From Caryophanales bacterium (GTDB lineage: Bacteria; Bacillota; Bacilli; JARBTR01), in NCBI GenBank assembly GCA_029240105.1, contig JARBTR010000013.1:48622-112621 (forward strand): DNA of 64,000 bases, in the 5' to 3' direction. A model generated the notes under the pieces. That model made no database searches and had not been told where the DNA came from. It saw nothing but the letters and a program-made list of their open reading frames with translations. Shown here in pieces: positions 17,272-27,418 of this stretch. Both the position numbers and the translations under genes were made by a program. Within the stretch, counting starts at the first letter, position 1. Each line of letters starts with the position of its first letter.

Positions 17272-17289
17272 TTCGGTACATTAAATTTC

Positions 17290-19554
17290 TTAAACAGTGC
17301 CTTCAATACTTTTACGTTTTGGTTTTAGAGTATTAATAGGTCCATTTTTTTGTATTTCATTCTTTTTCATCATTACCCATAAAGGTACGGCTATTAGAAT
17401 TGAAGAATACATACCAATCACTAAACCTACTAATAAAGCTAGGTTAAAGTTGAAAATTGATGAACTTCCAAATAAAAGCATTGCTACAACCGTAATAATT
17501 ACTGTTAAAACTGTTTTAATTGAACGTCCTAATGTTTGACGTATTGAAACGTTAGCAACAAATTCAAGATCCTCAACGGTCTTTAGTTTCTTCATCTTCT
17601 TCATGTTTTCTCGAACACGGTCAAAAGTAACAATAGTATCGTTTATTGAATAACCAATTATCGTTAAGACGGCAGCAATAAAGTTTAGGTCAACCTCGAA
17701 ACGGAACAATGAAAAGAATGTAACAATAAAGAATGCATCATGTAGCAAGGAGATGATGGCCGCAATCGCCATTCTCCATTCAAATCGAAGTGTTACATAA
17801 ATAATGATGCCAATTGATGCTATAACGACTGCAATCATCGCATTTTTCGCTAATTCTTTACCAATAGTTGGTGAAACAGTACTAATATTTGGTTCTGTTC
17901 CATGCTTTGATTCAATACTCTTTTTCACTTCTTCAATCTTCGTTTTAGAAAGGACACCTTTTGTACGAACGATGGCTGCTTTACTTCCTGTTCCAGCAAG
18001 AATTGCATCTTCCACTTCTATATCAAAACTTTCAACTTCCTTTTTAACTTCTGGTACAGTTAACTTCTGATTAGAAGTGATTTCAATACGAGATCCACTT
18101 GAGAAGTCAATTCCGGCATTAAGACCGATTGTTGGCAATGCCACCAAACCTATAGCAGTCATAATGATTGAAGTAGCAAAGAAGTATTTTATTGGTTTAA
18201 TAAAGTTAAAACGATCATATCTTGTTGGAATATTTAAATCATCCTCAACATCTTTTAAATTTAAAATTTCTTCTTTTTTAACATCTAACCAGCCTAGTCG
18301 ATTATCAAAGAACCCGCTATTTACCCAAAGGCTCATCAATCCACGTGTTCCAAAAACAGCTGTCACAAACCCGACTACGATAGAGATCACAAGCATTGTA
18401 GCAAAACCTTTAACAGAGCTTGTCCCATATGCAAATAGTACGACACCGACTAAGAAAGTTGTCACGTGTGCATCAATAATTGTAGCAAGTGAGTGCTTAT
18501 TTCCTTCTTTAAACGCTGCTTTTACTGAACGACCTTTTTTAAGTTCATCTTTAACACGTTCATCCCCGATGATATTCGCATCGACGGCAATACCAACCCC
18601 AAGTATTAGGGCTGCAATACCTGGCAGTGTTAAAACGCCATTCATCCAGTCAAAAATTAAAATCATAAAATAGCAATACGCAGTTAACGTTAATGACGCA
18701 ACAAATCCTGGGAAACGATAGAACCAAATCATGAAAGCAAAAACTGCTAATAGAGCAACAACACCAGCCAGTATCGTTTCATTTAGGGCATCCTTACCAA
18801 ATTTTGCGCCAACTGATGTTGAGTAAATTTCTTTTAATTTAACTGGAAGAGCACCTGCATTTAAAATATCAGAAAGTTCTTGTGCTTCTTCAGTTGTGAA
18901 ACTACCAGTAATGGTAGCGGTGTCAGAGTTAATCACTACATCACAGTTAGGTGCTGACACATATTTAGGATCTGCCTTTTGCTTTTCAGCTACGTAAGAG
19001 TCTTTACCCTCTTCAAAATCCAACCAAATAACTAATTGGTTGTTAGGGTATTTTGCTTTAATAGCTCCTGTAACTTTACCAAATTTATCAGCATCTCTCA
19101 GCTTTAATTGAATAATTGGAGCATTTGTTTGTGGATCGAAAACAACTTTTGACCCACCTTCTTTTAAATCCTTACCATCAAGCATGACATTATCTTCGTA
19201 ATCACGGAATGTTAAGTTAGCTTCAGTAGATAGTATTTTACGAGCTTTAGCCTGATCTGTTACACCAGCTAATTGGACACGAACACGATCTTTTCCTTCA
19301 ATTGAAATATTCGGTTCACTAACCCCCAAAACATTTATACGTCTGTCCAAAGCACTTGCCGTGCTTTTGAGAACTTCAGAATCAATTTTTTGTCCTTTTT
19401 CAGCAGGTTTTACATCATATAAAACCTCAAATCCACCTTGAAGGTCCAAGCCTAATTTAATTCTTTTCATAATTGGCCCAGCAGTGAAACCAAAGGTTCC
19501 ACCTAATAGAATTACAATTAAGAAAAAGGCAATAATTCTACTTCTAACTTTCAT
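17290..19554 (-). CDS. secDF: Fused protein-translocase subunit SecDF
   Basis: 754 residues, SecD and SecF fused in one chain as in B. subtilis. The SecD half has GLDLQGGFEVLYDV near the N-terminus, the periplasmic domains, and the first RND-type membrane block with GIAVDANIIGDERVKDEL (about 320-340). The SecF half starts at about residue 440, with GIDFSSGSRIEI and GYSINDTIVTFDRVRENMK, including the conserved Asp of the proton path. SecDF uses the proton gradient to aid late steps of Sec export. It lies between recJ and the comN-like gene, as in B. subtilis, with its own terminator. Confidence 0.97.
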   Translation of the reverse strand: MKVRSRIIAFFLIVILLGGTFGFTAGPIMKRIKLGLDLQGGFEVLYDVKPAEKGQKIDSEVLKSTASALDRRINVLGVSEPNISIEGKDRVRVQLAGVTDQAKARKILSTEANLTFRDYEDNVMLDGKDLKEGGSKVVFDPQTNAPIIQLKLRDADKFGKVTGAIKAKYPNNQLVIWLDFEEGKDSYVAEKQKADPKYVSAPNCDVVINSDTATITGSFTTEEAQELSDILNAGALPVKLKEIYSTSVGAKFGKDALNETILAGVVALLAVFAFMIWFYRFPGFVASLTLTAYCYFMILIFDWMNGVLTLPGIAALILGVGIAVDANIIGDERVKDELKKGRSVKAAFKEGNKHSLATIIDAHVTTFLVGVVLFAYGTSSVKGFATMLVISIVVGFVTAVFGTRGLMSLWVNSGFFDNRLGWLDVKKEEILNLKDVEDDLNIPTRYDRFNFIKPIKYFFATSIIMTAIGLVALPTIGLNAGIDFSSGSRIEITSNQKLTVPEVKKEVESFDIEVEDAILAGTGSKAAIVRTKGVLSKTKIEEVKKSIESKHGTEPNISTVSPTIGKELAKNAMIAVVIASIGIIIYVTLRFEWRMAIAAIISLLHDAFFIVTFFSLFRFEVDLNFIAAVLTIIGYSINDTIVTFDRVRENMKKMKKLKTVEDLEFVANVSIRQTLGRSIKTVLTVIITVVAMLLFGSSSIFNFNLALLVGLVIGMYSSILIAVPLWVMMKKNEIQKNGPINTLKPKRKSIEGTV

Positions 19555-19663
19555 AGTTTAAGTCCCTCTCTTTGTTAAACAATCTACATTTTACAAAAGC
19601 TTTTTATCTATTTATCTAAAAATTCTAACGTTTCATTATTTACCAACTATCTACCCATGTCAA

Positions 19664-20680
19664 TTAAAACAAACCCTTTAAAGACTCTTTATCTATAGAA
19701 AATTCTTTTGTTCTGGATCTTGGTTCCGATTTTTTAAATACTTCCACAGTTGCATAATTCATAAAATCATTTGGACGAATGGTATAGATATCTGCTACTA
19801 CTTGATGAAGTCGATAAGGTTCTTTTACTCTTCTCCATTTCTTTTCAATCAAATACTGCCAAAGTAAATCTTCATTTACACTTTCATATCCAAGGATAGT
19901 AAATTCTCTCTTTTTACTTTCAAGGATTGAATGCACTGTTGAACGAAAACTTTCATTTGGATGAATTTCTTCATCCATGTGAATGTCTTCCGAAACGGCT
20001 AATTCTGCAGCTTTAGGAGAGTCCTCTTGACCATTATTGGCTTCCATCTGAGGATAACATTCATTTAAATGATTATTTTGTTGGTAATCCCTAATTTTAT
20101 AGGAATACGCTTCATCATTACCAGTATTCGATTCTATTGAAGATTTACAATCGGCCGTTATTCTATTCTCATTTTCGCTTTGAATATCATTTTTAAATGA
20201 AGACTCATCCTCTTTATTCAATACTGTATTTAAATACTGGTTGATTTCATTCTCAAAACCTTTATGAGACTGTAAGTATTCTTCATTTTCAAATGATGTT
20301 CCTTCTTCATTTCTAAGATTTGTTTCTAGGGAATGATTCATTTCATTCTCATACAGATCTTCTTTCTTAAAGAAAACTTCATTTTCATATGAAGCTTCTT
20401 CTTCATTTCTAAGACTTGTTCCAAATGAAAATCGAACAACATCATCAAAAGTATTAAATTTATGTAAGAAATCTTCGCTTTGTGAATGTGATTCTTTAAA
20501 GCTCCCAGAATCTTTTGCTATAAAAGATACGTCTTTTTGATCATTTCCTATTGAATCTACAATTTCATCTTGACTGTTTGAAGTACTACTATTTTCATGT
20601 TCAGTTGCTTGCTTTAATCTCTGCTCTCTCAACCTTTTAAGAAAGCGCTCGTCAATAAAATTTTTATCAGGGATTTCCAT
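19664..20680 (-). CDS. ComN-like post-transcriptional regulator with a repeat-rich N-terminal extension
   Basis: 338 residues. The last ~93 residues (from about 246, including ESVNEDLLWQYLIEKKWRR and HQVVADIYTIRPNDFMNYAT) resemble ComN/YrzD of B. subtilis, about 98 residues and encoded beside secDF, which affects comE mRNA and its localisation. The remaining 245 residues have no counterpart I know of. They are acidic and Asn/Ser rich and include four 32-residue repeats at 88-119, 120-151, 152-183 and 184-215, of pattern T-x-L-R-N-E-E-x-x-S-(Y/F)-x-N-E. The extension looks disordered. Position and C-terminal domain support the ComN call; the role of the extension is unknown. Confidence 0.75.
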   Translation of the reverse strand: MEIPDKNFIDERFLKRLREQRLKQATEHENSSTSNSQDEIVDSIGNDQKDVSFIAKDSGSFKESHSQSEDFLHKFNTFDDVVRFSFGTSLRNEEEASYENEVFFKKEDLYENEMNHSLETNLRNEEGTSFENEEYLQSHKGFENEINQYLNTVLNKEDESSFKNDIQSENENRITADCKSSIESNTGNDEAYSYKIRDYQQNNHLNECYPQMEANNGQEDSPKAAELAVSEDIHMDEEIHPNESFRSTVHSILESKKREFTILGYESVNEDLLWQYLIEKKWRRVKEPYRLHQVVADIYTIRPNDFMNYATVEVFKKSEPRSRTKEFSIDKESLKGLF

Positions 20681-20860
20681 TTCTATCTTTTCTCCACTAC
20701 TTATTTAAAGACGTAGAAATAAATTCTTTTATCTTTTTTAAATTTCATTTGACTCAACTATTCTATGCTTGTCTCTGTTTTGCATAGGTTAATAAAGACT
20801 CAAAAGTTTCTACATTATTGTAATGGATAATAGGGTGAAAGAAAAGGTTGTGCAGAAGAG

Positions 20861-22423
20861 ATGACAAGATTTTTTAAGGGAACGATGATTTTAATCATCG
20901 CTGGACTTATCACGAGAATTTTAGGATTCATTAATCGAATTGTTCTCGCTCGTTTCGTTGGAGAAGAAGGCGTTGGTCTTTTTATGATGGCTCAACCAAC
21001 ATTGTTTCTAGTTATTGCTGCCACACAAATTGGGTTGCCGGTTGCAATTTCTAAATTTGTTGCTGAAGCAAATGCAAAGAACGACACCAAAAAAATGAAG
21101 TCCATTTTAATCATTTCATTAAGTATTACGGTTACTTTATCAATGATTTTCACCCCACTATTGTTTCTAGGGGCCAAATTTTTATCGGAACATCTATTTA
21201 CAGATCATCGTGTTTACTATCCGCTTCTAGCTATGATTCCAATTATACCAATAACAGCTGTTTCAGCGGTTTTACGGGGCTATTTCCAGGGTAGACAACA
21301 AATGAATCCCTATGCATTCTCTCTAATTATTGAACAAGTTGTTCGAATCAGTTTAATTGCCGCTCTCACCAAGCATTTCCTCCCATATGGTATCGAATAT
21401 GCTACTACTGGTGCCATGATTTCTGCCATTATTGGAGAATTTGCATCCCTTGTTTTTCTTCTTTTATGTTTTAAAATTAGAAAAAAATTTCGAATACGAA
21501 AGAATTACTTTTCTTATATAAAGAGTGGCAAAGAAACCTTACAGGAATTATTAAGTATTGCAATTCCAACAACGGGAAGTAGAATGGTAGGTTCAATTGC
21601 CTGGTTTTTAGAACCTATTGTTGTATCTCAAAGTCTAGCTATAGCTGGGTTTAGTGCCGTAAATGCTACAAAACTTTATGGTGAGCTTACTGGTTATGCG
21701 CTGCCACTATTGATGCTTCCGTCTTTTATTACCATTTCACTTGGAACATCCTTAATACCAGCCATTAGTGAATCATATGCCAAAAAGAAATTTCGACATG
21801 TAGAGTATCAACTTCAACAGTCCTTACGATTTACTTTTCTAAGCGGAGCACTATCTGTTGTTGTCATTTACGTTTTGGCTGACCCATTGATGTTGCTCAT
21901 GTTTGGAACTAATCATGCCGCTCACTATGTAAAGTTCCTAGCTCCTTTTTTCCTGTTTTTCTTTTATCAGGGACCTCTGCAGGCAGCTCTACAGGCAATG
22001 GATATGGCTTCCGCTGCAATGTTTAATAGCTTTGTAGGAGCTATTGTAAAAACGGTTTTAATTTTTGCACTTGCTACACAACCAGATATAGGAATTATGG
22101 GTGTTACCCTGTCCGTTGGTGTCGGTATCATTCTTATTACGGTCATGCATTTTTACTCTATATCTCGAAAAATTCATCTTCCTATATATTTACGCGAATA
22201 TGTCATTACAGGATTTATGATGTTTGCTACTGGGTATACAGGACATTTGTTTTATGAAGGGGTTTTAGCTAATTTTCCTATTGTTCAAAAAGTTTTATTG
22301 TCTACTGTGGTAATGTCTGTTGTTTTTATAGTCCTACTTCTTATAAGTGGAATTTATAAAAAAGAAGAAATTGAGCGAATTCCAATAGTCGGTAAGTTCA
22401 TTGGATGGATTTTTTTAAGCTGA
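20861..22423 (+). CDS. spoVB: Stage V sporulation protein B (MurJ/MATE-like lipid flippase family)
   Basis: 520 residues with about 14 hydrophobic segments. The start MTRFFKGTMILIIAGLITRILGFINRIVLARFVGEEGVG is characteristic of SpoVB/polysaccharide-biosynthesis proteins of the MOP superfamily. Further motifs are VLRGYFQGRQQMNPYA and IPTTGSRMVGSIAWFLEP. SpoVB is needed for spore cortex synthesis, probably as a lipid-linked precursor flippase in the outer forespore membrane. It is encoded next to the secDF-comN region as in B. subtilis. The ribosome-binding site is weak (AGAAGAG just upstream). Confidence 0.93.
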   Translation: MTRFFKGTMILIIAGLITRILGFINRIVLARFVGEEGVGLFMMAQPTLFLVIAATQIGLPVAISKFVAEANAKNDTKKMKSILIISLSITVTLSMIFTPLLFLGAKFLSEHLFTDHRVYYPLLAMIPIIPITAVSAVLRGYFQGRQQMNPYAFSLIIEQVVRISLIAALTKHFLPYGIEYATTGAMISAIIGEFASLVFLLLCFKIRKKFRIRKNYFSYIKSGKETLQELLSIAIPTTGSRMVGSIAWFLEPIVVSQSLAIAGFSAVNATKLYGELTGYALPLLMLPSFITISLGTSLIPAISESYAKKKFRHVEYQLQQSLRFTFLSGALSVVVIYVLADPLMLLMFGTNHAAHYVKFLAPFFLFFFYQGPLQAALQAMDMASAAMFNSFVGAIVKTVLIFALATQPDIGIMGVTLSVGVGIILITVMHFYSISRKIHLPIYLREYVITGFMMFATGYTGHLFYEGVLANFPIVQKVLLSTVVMSVVFIVLLLISGIYKKEEIERIPIVGKFIGWIFLS

Positions 22424-22618
22424 TTTAATGTTTCTTATATGAATAACGTCTAAAAACCTTTTTTCTTACATATATAGGATTAGCATGTCCTATCTAGAAA
22501 AGCTAAAACGGATCGAACAGTTAAAAACCAATTGATTTTTTTGAAATGAAACGTCCAATCATTTCAGTTGAGTCGATTCAGATAAAAGTCGATCAAAAGG
22601 GCTGGACATAAACAAATC

Positions 22619-23026
22619 TTGGTATGGGGAGTGTTTATCATCGAATCTCGAAAATTGGGCAGAGCGGTTTTTTATGGTGTAGTATCTATTTTTATTTTTG
22701 CAGCGATATCTAGCTTATTATTTTCACTGATTTTACGCTTTACGGATGTAAAAGAATCTTCAGTAAGCTATATCGTCCTATTTTTATCCTTTTTATCTTT
22801 ATTCATTGGAGGATTTATTTCTGGTGGTAAAGGAAAACGTTCAGGCTGGATGTTGGGCAGTGGAGTGGGTTTAATTTACACTTTAATTGTTTTTTTATAC
22901 CAATATCTTGGTCTGGATACCTTATTTTCAGCAAAACAATTGATCTATTACGCAAGTTATATTCTAACAGCAATGATGGGCGGTATCCTGGGTGTAAATA
23001 TGACATCTGGGCCAACAACAAGATAG
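22619..23026 (+). CDS. yrzE: TIGR04086-type membrane protein (YrzE-like), start uncertain
   Basis: Up to 135 residues with four hydrophobic segments: VFYGVVSIFIFAAISSLLF, YIVLFLSFLSLFIGGFISGG, MLGSGVGLIYTLIVFLYQYL and YYASYILTAMMGGILGV. The family is found next to spoVB in Bacillales; its function is unknown. The frame opens with TTG at 22619, which lacks a ribosome-binding site. The only good one, GGGGAG at 22626-22631, is 8 bases before an ATC codon (22640), where homologues as I remember them start (Met-Glu-x-Arg-Lys-Leu-Gly). The real start may therefore be a rare ATC, or GTG at 22631. Confidence 0.8.
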   Translation: MVWGVFIIESRKLGRAVFYGVVSIFIFAAISSLLFSLILRFTDVKESSVSYIVLFLSFLSLFIGGFISGGKGKRSGWMLGSGVGLIYTLIVFLYQYLGLDTLFSAKQLIYYASYILTAMMGGILGVNMTSGPTTR

Positions 23027-23084
23027 AGGATGGAACTTTGCTCCATCCTCTTTTTTATAATAAGTTTATTTTCATTTCGCCAAT

Positions 23085-23795
23085 TTATATTTTTCTTAAT
23101 TCTTCTCGCATTTCAATTTTCTCTTTAGCGACTTGGTCAATCTGCTTAATGATACGAGCTGGTATGCCAGCAACAACAACATTTGGCGGTACGTCTTGAA
23201 TAACGACTGCACCGGCGGCAACAACTGACCCACTTCCTACTCGAACACCTTCAAGAACAACGGCATTCGCACCAATTAAAACATTGTCTTCAACGACAAC
23301 TGGCAATGCTGAAGGAGGTTCTATGACACCAGCTAGGACTGCCCCAGCCCCGATGTGACAACTTTTACCTACTGTAGCTCGTCCGCCTAAAATAGCTCCC
23401 ATGTCAATCATCGTTTTTTCACCAACCGAAGCTCCTATGTTAAGGATTGCCCCCATCATGACAACTGCTTGATCTCCAATTTCAACTTGATCTCGAATAA
23501 TCGCACCCGGTTCGATTCGTGCATTGATCCCTCTTTTTGTAAGCAATGGAATAGCTGAGTTTCGACGGTCTTCCTCGATTACAAAGTCTTGAATTAGATC
23601 TTTATGAAGATCAAGTAAAGGTTCTACATCAGCCCAGTCTCCAAATAATATACCTGCGCTTCCATTAATAAATGTTTTTATACGATCCCCAAAATCAATC
23701 CCCTCTATATTCCCTTTTAAATATACTTTTACAGGGGTTGTTTTTTTACTATTTCCGATAAAAGCAATGATTTCTTCTGCTGACATTTTTTTCAT
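23085..23795 (-). CDS. dapH: 2,3,4,5-tetrahydropyridine-2,6-dicarboxylate N-acetyltransferase
   Basis: 236 residues. The N-terminal domain ([28 protein letters not shown]) is typical of DapH/YkuQ. The C-terminal half is a left-handed beta-helix of hexapeptide repeats ([29 protein letters not shown] and following). The enzyme acetylates tetrahydrodipicolinate in the acetylase branch of diaminopimelate/lysine synthesis. patA, a likely partner enzyme of the same branch, is encoded 1.2 kb away on the other strand. The start is preceded by AGAAAGGAAG. It appears to be a single-gene unit convergent with yrzE. Confidence 0.95.
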   Translation of the reverse strand: MKKMSAEEIIAFIGNSKKTTPVKVYLKGNIEGIDFGDRIKTFINGSAGILFGDWADVEPLLDLHKDLIQDFVIEEDRRNSAIPLLTKRGINARIEPGAIIRDQVEIGDQAVVMMGAILNIGASVGEKTMIDMGAILGGRATVGKSCHIGAGAVLAGVIEPPSALPVVVEDNVLIGANAVVLEGVRVGSGSVVAAGAVVIQDVPPNVVVAGIPARIIKQIDQVAKEKIEMREELRKI

Positions 23796-24048
23796 TTCAA
23801 TATCTTCCTTTCTATTTTTTAATAAAACTCAAAAATAACCTATTTTTTTATTATAGAGATTCGTAAAAATTTTAAAAGTAAAATTTGAATCTGAATATTT
23901 TAGTGTCCTTGGAAATTGGGCGAGTTCACCAAACTTGAACAGGCTCTAATTATGGGGTTATCCCATAGGATAATTAGAAAATAATTGTCACTTTAAGCTT
24001 GGATCTTAGAAATCTACGCACTTAAAGTAGATAAGTGAGGTAATTTAA

Positions 24049-24762
24049 ATGAATCCTTATTACTATTATTATCCAATGTATAGACAAAATACTAATACTG
24101 GCTTTGACCGACAAAGACAAGATGAGCGGTTCTTTCCATTTTTTCCTTTCTTAGGAGGGTTAGCACTAGGAGGGTTAGGTAGTTTACTTATTAATCGACC
24201 TTGTTGCGGTCCTGTTCCATATCCAGCACCTTTCCCTGCTCCGTTTCCTCAACCTACTCCTTTCCCTTATCCTTATCCATTACCAACACCCTATTCTAGT
24301 GGTGTAGGCGGTGGTTCACCAGTTATTGTGGGGAATTCATTTGGAGGTGGAGGTTTGCCAGGCGGGTTAGGTGGTCCTGGTGGCTTCGGTGGTCCTGGTG
24401 GCTTCGGCAGTCCTGGTGGCTTCGGCGGTCCTGGTGGCTTCGGCAGTCCTGGTGGCTTCGGCGGTCCTGGTGGCTTCGGCAGTCCTGGTATAGGTTCTAG
24501 CCCTTTAGGCATGGGTTCTGCTCCTATGGGCATGGGTTCCGCTCCTATGGGCATGGGTTCCGCTCCTATGGGCATGGGTTCTGCTCCTATGGGCATGGGT
24601 TCTGCTCCTATGGGCATGGGTTCTGCTCCTATGGGTATGGGTTCTGCTCCAATGAGCATGGGTTCTAACCCTATGGGCATGGGTTCCGCTCCTATGGGCA
24701 TGGGTTCTACTCCTATGATTCAAGGTGGATTGCCAATGGGAACTAGTAATATTCCAATGTAA
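24049..24762 (+). CDS. Low-complexity Gly/Pro/Met-rich repeat protein, possibly a spore-coat component
   Basis: 237 residues. The N-terminus [14 protein letters not shown] is tyrosine rich, followed by a short hydrophobic Gly-rich stretch ([24 protein letters not shown]) and a Pro/Phe/Tyr tract ([14 protein letters not shown]). The rest is two tandem arrays: alternating GGFGGP / GGFGSP units at about 108-145, then 11-12 heptads of APMGMGS (about 150-232). Such compositions are seen in spore coat and exosporium proteins; this role is inference. Antisense frames stay open only because the DNA is repetitive (36-bp and 21-bp units). Repeat number is likely to vary between strains. A good ribosome-binding site (GTGAGGTAATTTAA) precedes the ATG. 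Confidence 0.8.
   Translation: MNPYYYYYPMYRQNTNTGFDRQRQDERFFPFFPFLGGLALGGLGSLLINRPCCGPVPYPAPFPAPFPQPTPFPYPYPLPTPYSSGVGGGSPVIVGNSFGGGGLPGGLGGPGGFGGPGGFGSPGGFGGPGGFGSPGGFGGPGGFGSPGIGSSPLGMGSAPMGMGSAPMGMGSAPMGMGSAPMGMGSAPMGMGSAPMGMGSAPMSMGSNPMGMGSAPMGMGSTPMIQGGLPMGTSNIPM
24508..24715 (+). repeat. 21-bp tandem DNA repeat encoding APMGMGS heptads
   Basis: Successive 21-base units of the form GGCATGGGTTCTGCTCCTAT, with third-position variation (TCT/TCC) and a few substituted units (AGC for GGC, AAC or ACT for GCT). It lies entirely within the repeat-protein gene. A preceding 36-bp array encodes the [12 protein letters not shown] part. Confidence 0.9.
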
Positions 24763-24879
24763 TCCTTAAAGAAATATAGAAAAATCAAAAAAATGTTCAT
24801 TCCTATGTAGTTCAACAGCCAGAAAGAAACGATTTAAGGGATTTTCTACATTCGACATTAATAAAAAAAAATTCAAATT

Positions 24880-24910
24880 TGAGCTACTGCTATTGCAGAG
24901 CTCTTTTTTT
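24880..24910 (+). terminator. Terminator after the repeat-protein gene
   Basis: GAGCTACTGC (24881-24890) folds with GCAGAGCTC (24895-24903), TATT at the tip, followed by seven T residues. It lies about 120 bases after the stop and upstream of patA. Confidence 0.8.
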
Positions 24911-25005
24911 AACGTTTATTATGAAATATAATCAGGTAACTCGCATAAACCTTGGTTAAAAGGCTATGCTCATTATTACGAGAAATTTTATGAGGTACGA
25001 GACTT

Positions 25006-26154
25006 ATGGATCAATTAATTAATCCGCTTGTTAAAGGAATTGAAATATCTGGTATACGGCAATTTTATAATCTGATTTCAGACCTTGAGGACGTTATTTC
25101 CTTTACCTTGGGGCAACCTGACCTAGACACACCAGCCCATATTCGTAAAGCTGCTATTTATGCTATTGAACAAGGTCGAACGTCTTATACGCATAATGCT
25201 GGTATGATAGAACTACGTATGGCCGCATGTAAATTTTATGAACAGAAATATGGATTGAAATACAATTCGGAAAGCGAAATGATTGTAACAACAGGCGCCA
25301 GTGAAGCCATCGACATTGCTCTTCGAACTATATTATCTCCAGGAGACGAGGTCATTTTACCTGGGCCAGTCTATCCTGGGTATGAGCCCATTATCCGTAT
25401 GTGTGGGGCAACTCCGGTTTATGTAGATACACGAGGAACAGGATTTAAACTTAAGGCAGATATGATTTCAAAAGTTTTAAATGAAAAAACGAAATGTGTG
25501 ATATTGCCTTATCCATCAAATCCAACCGGAGTTACTTTGAATGAAAATGAACTAAGAGAAATTGCAGAATGTTTAAAAGGAAAAAATGTTTTTATCCTTG
25601 CTGACGAGATTTATAGTGAAATTGTGTTCGAGGAACCTCATTTTTCAATTGGACAACTTTTACAAAATCAAACAATAATAGTAAATGGATTATCAAAATC
25701 TCATGCAATGACAGGATGGCGCATTGGTTTTATCATGGCACCTGCAGAGCTTTGTCAACAAATTTTAAAAGTACATCAATACAATGTCACATGCGCATCT
25801 AGCATTTCTCAATTTGCTGCACTGGAGGCGGTAACAAATGGCTTTGATGATGCAATAGAAATGCGAGAAGAATACCGAAACAGACGTGATTACGTTGCAA
25901 AGCGACTTCAAGAAATGGGACTTGAATTCGTACTACCAGATGGTGCATTTTATTTCTTTGTAAAAATTCCTATTTCTTCTATGAAATCTTTCGATTTTGC
26001 ATTAGAACTTGTAAGACAGGCAAAAGTAGCTGTAATTCCCGGATCAGCTTTTTTTGAGTATGGCGAAGGTTATTTTCGATTGTCTTATGCATGTTCAATG
26101 GAAAAATTGGAAGAAGGGCTGAATCGGATGAGTCAGTTTCTACAAAACCTTTGA
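25006..26154 (+). CDS. patA: PatA-type aminotransferase (N-acetyl-L,L-diaminopimelate aminotransferase)
   Basis: 382 residues, fold-type I PLP aminotransferase. Motifs are FTLGQPDLDTPAHI, the YPSNPTGV loop, ADEIYSEIVF with the PLP-contacting Asp and Tyr, and SKSHAMTGWRIGF with the PLP-binding Lys; FRLSYACS carries the carboxylate-binding Arg near the end. It fits B. subtilis PatA, which provides the aminotransferase step of the acetylated diaminopimelate route. The nearby dapH supports this. Broad aspartate/aromatic aminotransferase activity is possible. Confidence 0.88.
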   Translation: MDQLINPLVKGIEISGIRQFYNLISDLEDVISFTLGQPDLDTPAHIRKAAIYAIEQGRTSYTHNAGMIELRMAACKFYEQKYGLKYNSESEMIVTTGASEAIDIALRTILSPGDEVILPGPVYPGYEPIIRMCGATPVYVDTRGTGFKLKADMISKVLNEKTKCVILPYPSNPTGVTLNENELREIAECLKGKNVFILADEIYSEIVFEEPHFSIGQLLQNQTIIVNGLSKSHAMTGWRIGFIMAPAELCQQILKVHQYNVTCASSISQFAALEAVTNGFDDAIEMREEYRNRRDYVAKRLQEMGLEFVLPDGAFYFFVKIPISSMKSFDFALELVRQAKVAVIPGSAFFEYGEGYFRLSYACSMEKLEEGLNRMSQFLQNL

Positions 26155-26360
26155 AAAAAACAGTAACATATAATGATTTATTGGTATTATATTTTTACAA
26201 TTTCAAGGGCTAATTCGTGGACAAACGCATAGAATTTTTAAGAAAAATGAAAATTTGCAATAAATCAAAAAAAATTGTATAGAAAAACTTTACATTTTAA
26301 GAATTTTATAAGAAACTGTTTCTTGTATTTCTTTAAAATTTTAAAAAAGGAGTGATTGAA

Positions 26361-26540
26361 GTGAAAATCGCTCAAATCGGAAACATCATTGAATTTAGGG
26401 ATGGACTTCAGGGTATTGTTGAAAAAGTTTATGAAAACTCAGTACTTGTTGACTTAACTTATATGGAGAATTTTGATCAACTGGAAGTAGATGAAAAAAC
26501 TGTTGTAAACCATAAGAATTATAAAATATTATTTGAGTAA
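26361..26540 (+). CDS. ykvS: YkvS-like small protein (DUF2187)
   Basis: 59 residues: KIAQIGNIIEFRDGLQGIVE opens the chain, then KVYENSVLVDLTYMENFDQLEVDEKTVVNHKNYKIL. It matches the short YkvS/DUF2187 family of Bacillales, a small beta-rich fold with no established function. The start is GTG at 26361, with AAGGAG placed 8 bases upstream; an in-frame GTG at 26352 overlaps that site. It is followed by a strong terminator, so it is likely monocistronic. Confidence 0.85.
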   Translation: MKIAQIGNIIEFRDGLQGIVEKVYENSVLVDLTYMENFDQLEVDEKTVVNHKNYKILFE

Positions 26541-26551
26541 AATGATACTGT

Positions 26552-26579
26552 AGAGATAGCTAAAACTATCTCTTTTTTA
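26552..26579 (+). terminator. Terminator of the YkvS-like gene
   Basis: AGAGATAG (26552-26559) pairs with CTATCTCT (26566-26573), loop CTAAAA, followed by TTTTT. It starts 11 bases after the stop codon. Confidence 0.88.
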
Positions 26580-26644
26580 CTTTTAAGTGTTGGAAGAAAG
26601 ATTAACAGAACTATCCTTTTAGTTTAAAATAGTTCTAAAGGTAG

Positions 26645-27397
<753 letters not shown>

Positions 27398-27418
27398 TTT
27401 TCAACAATTTTAAAAACA

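Larger units (their letters stand above)
16932..17289. other. Intergenic interval between secDF and recJ
   Basis: No supported gene, although B. subtilis has small genes (yrvC, yrvD) in this position. It holds a hairpin near 16991-17019 (GGGTGAAGC / GCTTCATCCC), the palindromic repeat at 17035-17144 and the secDF terminator. Confidence 0.55.

Noticed and set aside
22485..22535. 16-codon frame (MSYLEKLKRIEQLKTN) between spoVB and yrzE
   Set aside because: Very short, with only a poor AGGA site; insufficient evidence.
23964..23972. CATAGGATA resembling a sigma-K -10 upstream of the repeat-protein gene
   Set aside because: No AC-type -35 at the needed spacing was found; kept only as a remark.
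24508..24715. Regular short DNA repeats resembling a CRISPR array
   Set aside because: Units are contiguous 21-mers without unique spacers, in frame and coding for heptads; no cas genes nearby.
24291..24723. Two long antisense open frames over the repeat-protein gene (PIGAEPM- and [11 protein letters not shown] repeats)
   Set aside because: They are open only because a 21-bp/36-bp array keeps all frames free of stops; no ribosome-binding site and sequence is a mirror of the real gene's repeats.
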